DNA of 64,000 nucleotides from an uncultured Eubacteriales bacterium (GTDB lineage: Bacteria > Bacillota > Clostridia > Oscillospirales > Oscillospiraceae), in the NCBI GenBank assembly GCA_949293985.1, contig CASFFN010000012.1:1-64000 (forward strand), written 5' to 3'. The position numbers and the translations under genes were made by a program. The notes beneath the pieces are model-generated. The model was not told where the DNA came from and searched no databases. It saw nothing but the letters and a program-made list of their open reading frames with translations. This document shows positions 26,276-34,100 of the stretch, piece by piece. Within the stretch, counting starts at the first letter, position 1. Every line of letters begins with the position of its first letter.

Positions 26276-27046
26276 ATGACAACTATTGCTATTGCCAACC
26301 AAAAGGGCGGCGTTGGCAAAACCACCACTACTGTGAACCTGGCCGCAGGACTGGTGAGCCTGGGAAAGCGGGTGCTGTGCCTGGACTTTGACCCGCAGTG
26401 CCACCTGGCAAAGTACCTGGGCCATACCCATGACAACGGCGTAACCATCACGGACTTCATCGCTGCCAAGGCCAGCTACATGGAGATGCCCTCCACGGAG
26501 GGGCTTATCCGGCACGGTGTTGCCGGAATCGACTTTATCCCGGCCTCCCTCCGGCTGAGCCGGGCGGAAACCATGCTGGCCCAGGCCATGTTCCGGGAGC
26601 GGGTACTGCGGGACATACTGGAGATAATCGTCCCGGAAAAATACGACTATCTGCTCATCGACTGCAACCCCAGCATGGGTGTGCTGCTGACCAACGCTCT
26701 GGTAGCAGCGGACCGGGTACTGATTCCCGTCCAGACAGAAGAATTCAGTCTGGACGGCCTGGAGGACATGGTAGACCTGATTCAGATGGTCAAGAAAAAT
26801 ATCAACCCCAGGCTGGAAATTATTGGACTGCTGCCCACGCTCACCACCCGGACGAAGGGCAGCGCCGAGGTCATCCGCTGGCTCCAGGACGGCTACCCTG
26901 CCCTGGTGCTGAAAACGGAAATTGGCCGATATGCCGACGCTCCCAAGTCGGTAGCGGCCCGGAAGCCGGTTATTGGTTCCAAGAGCAAATTGGGAGAACA
27001 GTACATGGCAGCAACCAGAGAGCTGCTGACAAGATTGGAGGGTTAA
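26276..27046 (+). CDS. parA: ParA/Soj-type partition ATPase
   Basis: The 256-residue protein starts with the deviant Walker A IANQKGGVGKTTTTVNLA, followed by LCLDFDPQCHLAKYLG and LLIDCNPSMGVLLTNALVAA. It is a DNA-binding ATPase that moves ParB-bound DNA. The start follows GAGGAGG. It opens a parA-unknown-parB operon, suggesting that the ICE can persist as a circle after excision. Confidence 0.95.
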   Translation: MTTIAIANQKGGVGKTTTTVNLAAGLVSLGKRVLCLDFDPQCHLAKYLGHTHDNGVTITDFIAAKASYMEMPSTEGLIRHGVAGIDFIPASLRLSRAETMLAQAMFRERVLRDILEIIVPEKYDYLLIDCNPSMGVLLTNALVAADRVLIPVQTEEFSLDGLEDMVDLIQMVKKNINPRLEIIGLLPTLTTRTKGSAEVIRWLQDGYPALVLKTEIGRYADAPKSVAARKPVIGSKSKLGEQYMAATRELLTRLEG

Positions 27047-27048
27047 TC

Positions 27049-27588
27049 ATGTATAACAGAATGGAAGAAGATATTAAAACAATTAGAAAACGGCAACTGG
27101 AGATTAAATTGTCCGATGCTGATACATTACGGCTTATCAAGAAAGCAGGCGAAGTCAATCTGACCGTTTCCGAACTGCTGGAAAACTTCATTGCCGACCT
27201 GGTATGTGGAACCTTCACCAACGGTTCCGACGAGCGGATGTTTGCCGAGGAGTGGTTTAACCGCTGCTGGTTTGCGATGTTTTCAGAGAATACGCTACTG
27301 AGCCATCTTCTGGAGACGGAGGTAGATCTAAAAAAATTCATTGCTGCCTATGAGGAAAACGAGAACTATAAAGCGCACCCGGAGGACTACAGGGAGTTGA
27401 TGGAGGATGAGCCTGAGGACACATTCTGGTTTGAGGACGAATTGAAATGGTACCTGGAAGGGTGGACGCCGACCGGAGAGCCGGACATGAACAAAGAGAT
27501 AGAAAGAATCCGGGACTATTTAAGCGAAATTCAAATGCTGACTTCGGAAAACGAAAACAAAGACCCGGAATTTGATCTTGAGATGTGA
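27049..27588 (+). CDS. Unknown protein between parA and parB
   Basis: The 179-residue protein begins 2 nt after parA. The N-terminus (IKTIRKRQLEIKLSDADTLR, then AGEVNLTVSELLENFIADLV) looks like a ribbon-helix-helix or similar small DNA-binding motif. The rest is strongly acidic, with many Glu and Trp, and ends DPEFDLEM; the protein at 39,678 ends similarly (DMDLEM). I do not recognise the family. Its position suggests an accessory role in partition or ICE regulation. Confidence 0.7.
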   Translation: MYNRMEEDIKTIRKRQLEIKLSDADTLRLIKKAGEVNLTVSELLENFIADLVCGTFTNGSDERMFAEEWFNRCWFAMFSENTLLSHLLETEVDLKKFIAAYEENENYKAHPEDYRELMEDEPEDTFWFEDELKWYLEGWTPTGEPDMNKEIERIRDYLSEIQMLTSENENKDPEFDLEM

Positions 27589-27600
27589 ATAGTTGGAGGG

Positions 27601-28536
27601 ATGAAAGTGGAACGAGAGCGTATTCGTGGAGAGAATGAATGGGCCGAGATGTTTACCCCTGCCCCATCGGTGCAGCTGGTCCAGGTTCCCCTGGCACAGC
27701 TGGTCCCCTGGGAACAGGCAGACGGCAGTCCCCAGCCCTTTAAGCCCTACACCCCGGAGAAACTGGGAGAACTGGCAGACAGCATCCGGCAGCACGGTGT
27801 CCTGGAGGCCATTCGGGTGCGGCCCAGGAATGGAAAGTTTCAAATTCTGGCCGGACACAACCGGAGCCAGGCCGCAAAGCTGGCCGGACTGACCACCATT
27901 CCCGCTATCGTAGAGGATGTGGACGACGACCAGGCCGCTTTGATTCTGGTGGATTCCAACCTTCAGCACCGGGAAAAGCTGCTGCCCAGTGAAAAAGCAT
28001 ATGCATATAAACTGCAACTGGAAGCCATGAAACGGCAGGCTGGACGGCCACAAAAAAATTCGTGCCAAGTTGGCACGAATTTCCGAAGTGACGAGTTACT
28101 GGCCGAATCATCCCAAGACAGCGCCCGGCAGATTCAGCGTTACATCCGCTTAACCTACCTGAATCCCCTGCTGCTGGAGCTGGTGGACCAGGAGAAAATC
28201 GGCATGACCCCCGGCGTGGAGCTGTCTTATCTGTCTGACAGTACCCAGGACAAACTCCTGGAGGTAATGGCAGTCAACGGAATCCTGAAGATTTCCGGGA
28301 AGCAGGCCAAAGACCTCCGGGAAGCCGGTTCCCCGGAGAAGGAAGAAATTGCTCAAATCCTGGGGCTGACCGGGAAGCAGCCGAAACCTGCAACAATCAA
28401 AATTCAGCCGGATCTGAGCCGGTATCCGGCCCATGTGGTACAGCGGCTCCGGAAAGACAAAGCGTATCTGGACGGATTGCAGGCGGCTTTGGAAGCCTTT
28501 ACAGACCAGTACCTGACAGAGAAAGCCGAAATTTAG
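27601..28536 (+). CDS. parB: ParB-family partition protein 1
   Basis: The 311-residue protein has the ParB N-terminal CTP-binding domain (IRQHGVLEAIRVRPRNGKFQ, LAGHNRSQAAKLAG). The central helix-turn-helix region includes SARQIQRYIRLTYLNPLLLE. Around residue 152 the linker NSCQVGTNF is encoded by a 27-bp palindrome that recurs elsewhere in the element. ParB proteins load at parS and spread. It is the third gene of the parA operon; a second ParB lies at 37,753. Confidence 0.93.
   Translation: MKVERERIRGENEWAEMFTPAPSVQLVQVPLAQLVPWEQADGSPQPFKPYTPEKLGELADSIRQHGVLEAIRVRPRNGKFQILAGHNRSQAAKLAGLTTIPAIVEDVDDDQAALILVDSNLQHREKLLPSEKAYAYKLQLEAMKRQAGRPQKNSCQVGTNFRSDELLAESSQDSARQIQRYIRLTYLNPLLLELVDQEKIGMTPGVELSYLSDSTQDKLLEVMAVNGILKISGKQAKDLREAGSPEKEEIAQILGLTGKQPKPATIKIQPDLSRYPAHVVQRLRKDKAYLDGLQAALEAFTDQYLTEKAEI
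28056..28082. repeat. parS-like palindrome 1, inside parB1
   Basis: Two perfect 13-bp arms (AAATTCGTGCCAA and its complement) flank a central G. Identical or related sites occur at 37,655, 37,702 and 45,680. A ParB binding site is the most likely meaning. Confidence 0.7.
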
Positions 28537-28667
28537 ACGGCTTGCATATCCCGACAGGATATGCTAAGATAATCCTGGCCGCAAGGCCCGGAAGGGACAC
28601 CACAACGGCGGACGGATGCCTCCCCCTCACTTATCCCCATGGATTAAGGAAAAAGGGGGTGGTGATA

Positions 28668-28760
28668 ATGGTTACTTATGAAAGCCTCTTTGCCTTTGCA
28701 ATGGTTATCATTGAAACCATTACACTTGCCGTGCTTCTTTTGAAGAATCACGACAAGTGA
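28668..28760 (+). CDS. Holin-like type I toxin peptide
   Basis: The 30-residue peptide MVTYESLFAFAMVII... has a single hydrophobic segment and ends LLKNHDK. This is the pattern of the small putative holin-like toxins (MVTYE.L..F) common in Clostridia. The ribosome site GGGGGTGGTG precedes the ATG. A convergent antisense RNA lies directly downstream, which supports a type I toxin-antitoxin module. It would insert in the membrane and, in excess, depolarise it; this is known for relatives, not shown here. Confidence 0.8.
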   Translation: MVTYESLFAFAMVIIETITLAVLLLKNHDK

Positions 28761-28779
28761 ATGTGATTTCTTTGCTGAA

Positions 28780-28877
28780 AAGCAAAAAGAAATTACTCCG
28801 TCCCATTCGCTTCCCCAAGCTGTGACGGAGTAATTTCCTAAACCGAGGGGGAGGCACCGTTCGTCGGTGTCCCTTCT
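28780..28877 (-). ncRNA. Antisense RNA of the holin-like toxin (candidate antitoxin)
   Basis: A strong minus-strand promoter is followed by about 95 nt and then a 13-bp perfect hairpin (AAATTACTCCGTC with its complement, 28,790-28,836) ending in a T run on the minus strand. The RNA faces the 3' untranslated region of the toxin mRNA, so both can pair over the hairpin region, as in known type I modules of Gram-positives. Confidence 0.7.
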
Positions 28878-28883
28878 GGTTAT

Positions 28884-28912
28884 AGTATAACCCATCCGGC
28901 CTGCTTTTGCAA
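28884..28912 (-). promoter_or_regulatory. Promoter of the antisense RNA
   Basis: On the minus strand TTGCAA (28907-28912), exactly 17 nt, and TATACT (28884-28889). Confidence 0.8.
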
Positions 28913-28970
28913 GCCGGTTTTTTGTTTTCTTTGACACCGCCCCAAAATCCTGATAGAATGGAGGAAATAA

Positions 28971-29435
28971 ATGAAACGAAATACCCTTTCATGGCTTGCA
29001 CTCGTGCCCAGTATTGTTACTCTTGCCGCAGTCTACTCTATCCTGGCATGGGGAGAGGGCCAGAACATCGCAGCGGTGCTTGCCGGAGCCGCTTCCATCG
29101 TCACCACGGTAGTTGTGGTTTCTATTTTTGCCATGCAGCTTGTCCGGGACAGCAGAACAATCGACACCATTGCAAAAGAAACAAAGGAAACCCTTTACAC
29201 AGTAACCCAGATGAAAACAGCAATGGATAAGTTCCGGGAAAAAATCGCTCTGATTGAACACCAAACAAAAACACAGCAGCGCTGTATGGAAGATTCTGAA
29301 ACTGAAAAAAGAATTTTGGAAGAAAACGCTCAGCTGCACCGGGATTACTTACAAGCTGTGGCCGAGATAGTGCAGCTCATGCAGAAAAATCAGGAGCTGC
29401 AAGCCCAGCTGAATCAAGAGAAAAAAACAACATAG
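28971..29435 (+). CDS. Unknown membrane protein with coiled coil
   Basis: The 154-residue protein has two N-terminal membrane helices (about residues 7-27 and 36-58). A cytoplasmic coiled coil rich in Glu, Gln and Lys (ETEKRILEENAQLHRDYLQA) follows. The start follows GGAGGAAATAA. I do not recognise a family. It is the first of three envelope-related genes between the type I toxin and the pilus locus. Confidence 0.7.
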   Translation: MKRNTLSWLALVPSIVTLAAVYSILAWGEGQNIAAVLAGAASIVTTVVVVSIFAMQLVRDSRTIDTIAKETKETLYTVTQMKTAMDKFREKIALIEHQTKTQQRCMEDSETEKRILEENAQLHRDYLQAVAEIVQLMQKNQELQAQLNQEKKTT

Positions 29436-29460
29436 ATTTGCCAGATTAGGGGTTGAAAAT

Positions 29461-30117
29461 ATGATAAAAGACATAGTAGAATCCGGCTGGCTTTTATTTC
29501 TCGTAGCTCTTTTAGCTCTTGAGGTAGCAACCATGGAGATATATATAGCGACATATACCAAACGCAGAGATGAAGATATGGAGAGGTCAAGTCCACCACC
29601 GGAAACATATGTTATCCCCAATTCCTATTTTGCATTTACAGGTTTAGATATTTCTGAAGTTGTAGAATCCTGCCTGGAATTGGGTGATGATTATTGCACT
29701 TCCGTTCAGGAAACGCCGGATGGAATGCAGCTGGTATTAACGGCAGAACAACTGGATAACCAAATACAGCATAATGATGATTTCGTTGATGGTCTGGCGA
29801 AAGTATTTGAATCTTCCAACAGCCAGTATCAATGTATTGGGGATGAATACTATCAGACGCTGACGCTCTACTTTGATGAAAACCTTTCGAGCGTTACCCA
29901 AGATGAAACAATTCTGGGAATTGTATCCAGCTATGGTATGAATTATATGCTCCAGAACAAGACCACCGACTGGAATGTGAAAGTTGAGATTTTCAACTGC
30001 CATACAGGAAAGCTCGTTGCATCAGCCAATATGCCAGATGAGGAAATTACTTATGGAGCGAAAGAGTGGCAAAAAAGCTACTGGAATCAAAGGAGAAAAC
30101 GGACATTGACGGAATAG
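29461..30117 (+). CDS. Unknown membrane-anchored protein
   Basis: The 218-residue protein has one membrane helix (about residues 8-30) followed by a soluble domain of about 180 residues with mixed alpha/beta character and many acidic residues. It begins 23 nt after the previous gene. GC content is visibly lower than in its neighbours, suggesting separate acquisition. No family is recognised. Confidence 0.65.
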   Translation: MIKDIVESGWLLFLVALLALEVATMEIYIATYTKRRDEDMERSSPPPETYVIPNSYFAFTGLDISEVVESCLELGDDYCTSVQETPDGMQLVLTAEQLDNQIQHNDDFVDGLAKVFESSNSQYQCIGDEYYQTLTLYFDENLSSVTQDETILGIVSSYGMNYMLQNKTTDWNVKVEIFNCHTGKLVASANMPDEEITYGAKEWQKSYWNQRRKRTLTE

Positions 30118-30136
30118 ACTTAAGGAGGAAAACAAC

Positions 30137-31054
30137 ATGAAGAAGATTATCAGTTTGATTCTGGCCCTGGTACTTATGACTGGTATGCTGGCGGCCTGCG
30201 CTCCCAGTAATACGGATGGGACGGAAGCTGCTGTCCAGACTTCTGCGCCGGAGGCGAGTACCCAGGATACGGAGGCCACGGAGCCTACCGATGGTACGGA
30301 AGAAACCACCGAGCCGGTGGACACCGGCGATCCGACGGAGCCGGAGCAGGAAACCACAGAAGGCACGGAGCCTACCCAGGCTGAAACCACGAAGCCCACC
30401 GAGAAGCCCACGGAGCCGACCCAGCCTTCTACTACCAAGCCTACCGAGCCGCCTCACACCCACAGCTACACTTCCACCAAGGTAGCTGCCACCTGTACCA
30501 ACAAGGGCTACACCCTCCACAAGTGTAGCTGCGGCAGCTCCTACACCTCGGATGAGACGGCTGCACTGGGTCACAGCTGGGGCAACTGGACGGTAGTCAC
30601 CCAGCCCACTACCCAGCAGGAGGGGAAGCAGACCCGTACCTGCGGCCGGTGCGGAGCCACCGAGAGCCAGTCCATTCCCAAGGTGGAAGCTCCCGCCCTG
30701 GAATGGTCTGACCTGGATCTGAACCGGGCTATGGCAGTAGGCAACCAGTACGCCGCCAGCAAATACGGATGTGTCCCGGACACCAGCCTCAATGTGGACA
30801 CTCCATATGTTGGGTATGACTTTCCTACTCCTCTAAGTAGGAGAGAGATTGTTTCTTCTGCCAACGACCCCCATAATGTGGACTATGGAAAATCTTATCA
30901 GCAGATTATTGAGGATGAGATGAAAGGAAATGTGGATTTGTGGGTACAGAGTTTTATCGGTTCAGGGAGAGGCGAGAATGTGGAAGGAGCCTTTGTAAAC
31001 TGCTGGTGTGTAATCCAAAATAATCAGCTTTGGTTCTATGTGTTTTACCAATAA
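30137..31054 (+). CDS. Lipoprotein with Thr/Glu/Pro stalk and Cys-rich modules
   Basis: The 305-residue protein begins with a lipoprotein signal (LMTGMLAAC, Cys at about residue 21). A stalk of Thr, Glu and Pro follows (about 25-110). Two small Cys/His modules come next (HTHSYTSTKVAATCTNKGYT, CSCGSS, CGRCGATESQ), of the same kind as in the surface protein at 3,481. A C-terminal domain of about 110 residues is unrecognised. It would sit on the outer face of the membrane with the stalk crossing the wall. A terminator follows, separating it from the pilus genes. Confidence 0.8.
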   Translation: MKKIISLILALVLMTGMLAACAPSNTDGTEAAVQTSAPEASTQDTEATEPTDGTEETTEPVDTGDPTEPEQETTEGTEPTQAETTKPTEKPTEPTQPSTTKPTEPPHTHSYTSTKVAATCTNKGYTLHKCSCGSSYTSDETAALGHSWGNWTVVTQPTTQQEGKQTRTCGRCGATESQSIPKVEAPALEWSDLDLNRAMAVGNQYAASKYGCVPDTSLNVDTPYVGYDFPTPLSRREIVSSANDPHNVDYGKSYQQIIEDEMKGNVDLWVQSFIGSGRGENVEGAFVNCWCVIQNNQLWFYVFYQ

Positions 31055-31070
31055 TATGCTTTGGCATATT

Positions 31071-31098
31071 GCCCCGACTTCAAAAGTCGGGGCTTTTT
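31071..31098 (+). terminator. Terminator after the lipoprotein gene
   Basis: The 10-bp stem GCCCCGACTT / AAGTCGGGGC with a 3-nt loop is followed by five T. Confidence 0.92.
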
Positions 31099-31131
31099 AA
31101 TATGCAAAAATCTTGAGAAAGGATGATGAAC

Positions 31132-34100
31132 ATGAAACACCGCTTGATGCAGGTACTTTCCCTGGTGCTGGCGTTGGTGCTGCTCTTTGGATGCATCCCC
31201 ACCGCTTTTGCGGAAACCCCGGAAATCCCTGTAGAAACGGAACCGCCCTACACAGGGGCGGAAACAGACACGGGACAGGTTCCTCCGGTTACAGAGGAAA
31301 CCACGCCCCCCACGGAGCCGGAGGAAACCGAACCTCCGGCAGAAACAACGGCTCCCACAGAGCCGCAGGAGCCTCTGGCAACGGAAGCCCCCTCCGAAAA
31401 TACGGAGCCGACAGTGCCGGAAGAAAGCACTCCGACAGATGAGGAGGAAGTCCCCGGCTATGAGCTGGAAGTGGGAGATGTGTTGGTTCCCACCACCGTG
31501 GGAAATTCCCAGATAGTTCCCATGACCCTGCCGCCAGATACGGATCTGACTATTGTAAAAAAGGATTATTACACGCCTTTCCCCAATGGTGTGACATTCT
31601 ATTTTTACTCAGATAACCAGCCATATCCTCTGGGACGGTACACCGCCGCCTCTGCAACCATCTTCCACCTGTCAGATGGGCGGGTGGGCTATTGTATGCA
31701 CCCCATGCTGTCAGGCGGCGGTGACTATGAAGCCACCGACCCCGGAGATAGCTACATTGGGGATGACGGCTGGCCAACAGCCATTTATAGCTCCAGTTCC
31801 GGATGGCTGAGCTGGGATTTTGACAGAATCAGCAAGCGAGGAACCTGGCTGGTTATGGCATACGGCGCTCCCAACAACGGAGACACCTCAGACGCCGGCA
31901 TCAAGGCAACTGCCCTGTGCGTCTGGGACATGATTACCGGCCACCGGAATCTGGACGGAACACCCCGGAATGGTGGAGCACCTTTCTATGATGCCCTTAC
32001 CGATTCTGCCATTAAAGCCAAGTATGATGAGCTGCTGGACAAGCTGGCCAATCACGGAAAAATCCCCAGCTTTACTGTTGGCCTCCGTTCTCAGTTGGGC
32101 CCCTCCAGCACCATCACCCTGAAAAAGGACGCCAATACCGGCCTCTACACCGGCTCCGCAACCGACAAGAACGGCGTTTTGGCAAACTTCCATTTCATAT
32201 CCAACATTCAGGGGCTGACCTTCACCAGAAGCGGCAACACCCTGAAGGTGACGGCCACGGAAGCCGCTGCCAAGAAGCTGAATCAGCTGGTGGTGCAGTC
32301 CCGTGGATACGAGTTGGGGGAGGGAACCAAAGCCTGTACCGTTTACCAGGACAAATACAATCCTGGCACCAAGCAGAAACTCATTGCCCTGGACGGTCCT
32401 GTGGACCCGGTTCCCTGTCTGTTCCGTCTGGCCGTTGAGGTGGAGGGCCAGATCCAGGTGAAGAAAACCACCAACACCGGACAGAACCTCTCCGGATGGA
32501 AGTTTGAAATCGTGGACAAAGCCACGAACAAGGTGGTAAAAACCGTTACCACCGATTCCAAGGGCCTGGCCACAGCCACCAATCTTCCTGCCGGGGAGTA
32601 CATCGTCCGGGAAGTGGGAGGCGGTGACGCCTACTGGCAGCTGGACACCTCCGGTCACACGGTAACGGTGGTTGCCGGTCAGACCGCAACTGTCACCGTC
32701 AACAATGTCCACCGGGGCAGAATCGTGGTACAGAAGAATGCCGTCAACGGCAGTCCGGAAGGCTGGAAGTTTGAAATCTGGCAGGGCAACACCCTGGTGG
32801 AAACCCTTACTACCGGCGGGGATGGCCGGGCAGTCAGTAAGTACCTGCTTCCCGGAAACTACAAGGTTAAGGAACTCCATGACCGGGACGGAACCTACTG
32901 GGAATACGATGTAAAGGTGGAGCAGAACGCCACCGTCACAGCAGGTCACGACACCACCGTGACCTATACCAATACCCAGTATGGTCTGCTTCAGATTGTC
33001 AAAACCATGGCGGACGGCACCTCCCCCGCCGGATGGGTGTTCCGGGTAACGGATTCCACCGGTCAGGAGGTCCCCGGCTCTCCCTTTACCACAGGTGAGG
33101 ACGGCGTGATTCTCTCCGGCAAGCTGGCTCCCGGAACCTATACGGTGGAGGAAATCATCCCGGAGGATTCCCTGTACTTCTGCGAAAGCGAGAATCCTCA
33201 GACGGTGGTGGTGACTGCCGGTCAGACTGCCGAGGTACAATTCACCAATGCCCTCCGGCCCGGTAAAATCACCGTCCAGAAGGTTGACACCCTGGGCAAT
33301 CCCCTGTCCGGTGCAGTATTCCTCCTGGAATGGAGTACGGATGGGAAGATTTGGAATCCCATTGTCTATTCTGAAACCATCCAGGCCGGTGGATGCAGCA
33401 ATCCCAATGTGGTGGACGGCTGCATTACCACAGGAGCCGACGGCCTGGCCAGCTGGGAGAATCTCCACCCCGGTCTTTATTACCGGGTAACGGAAGTGAA
33501 AGCCCCGGGCGGCTATCAGCTGCTGACGGAGCCGGTCTTTACCGGAAAGCTCCCCATTGAGGACCTCACCATTTCCCTTCGGGTGGTAAACGCTCCCATC
33601 TTCACCCTGCCCCAGACTGGCGGCATGGGTTTTGACGGCTTTACCGCCGGTATCATTCTCTCTCTGAGTGCCTGTCTGGGCGCTCTCTTTTTTATGCTCT
33701 CTGCCGGGAAGAAGCCCCGGCTTTTTTCATATCAAAAACAAGAAAGGAAAGGTTACAAAATGAAGAAGTTTTTTGCCCTGATGATGACCCTGGTGCTGCT
33801 TCTCAGCGGTATCCCCACGGCCTTGGCAGCAGATGCGGCTGACGCCACCATTGACACGGACGCCTCCTTCTCTCTGACGATTTTTAAGTATGATTGGACC
33901 AACGCTGTCAAGGACGGTGTCTGGAACGAGGATTCCTTCATCTCCACCGGCTGGCGTGAAAGCTATGTGGAAGATGTGCTGGGCAATGCTGTCCGGCAGG
34001 GCGATGCCGATGGCAGCACCGGCAACGACCTGGGCAACGGCCAGAACGCCAACGGCTATGCTCTGAAAGGCGTGGAATTTACCACTCTGAAGGTAGCCGA

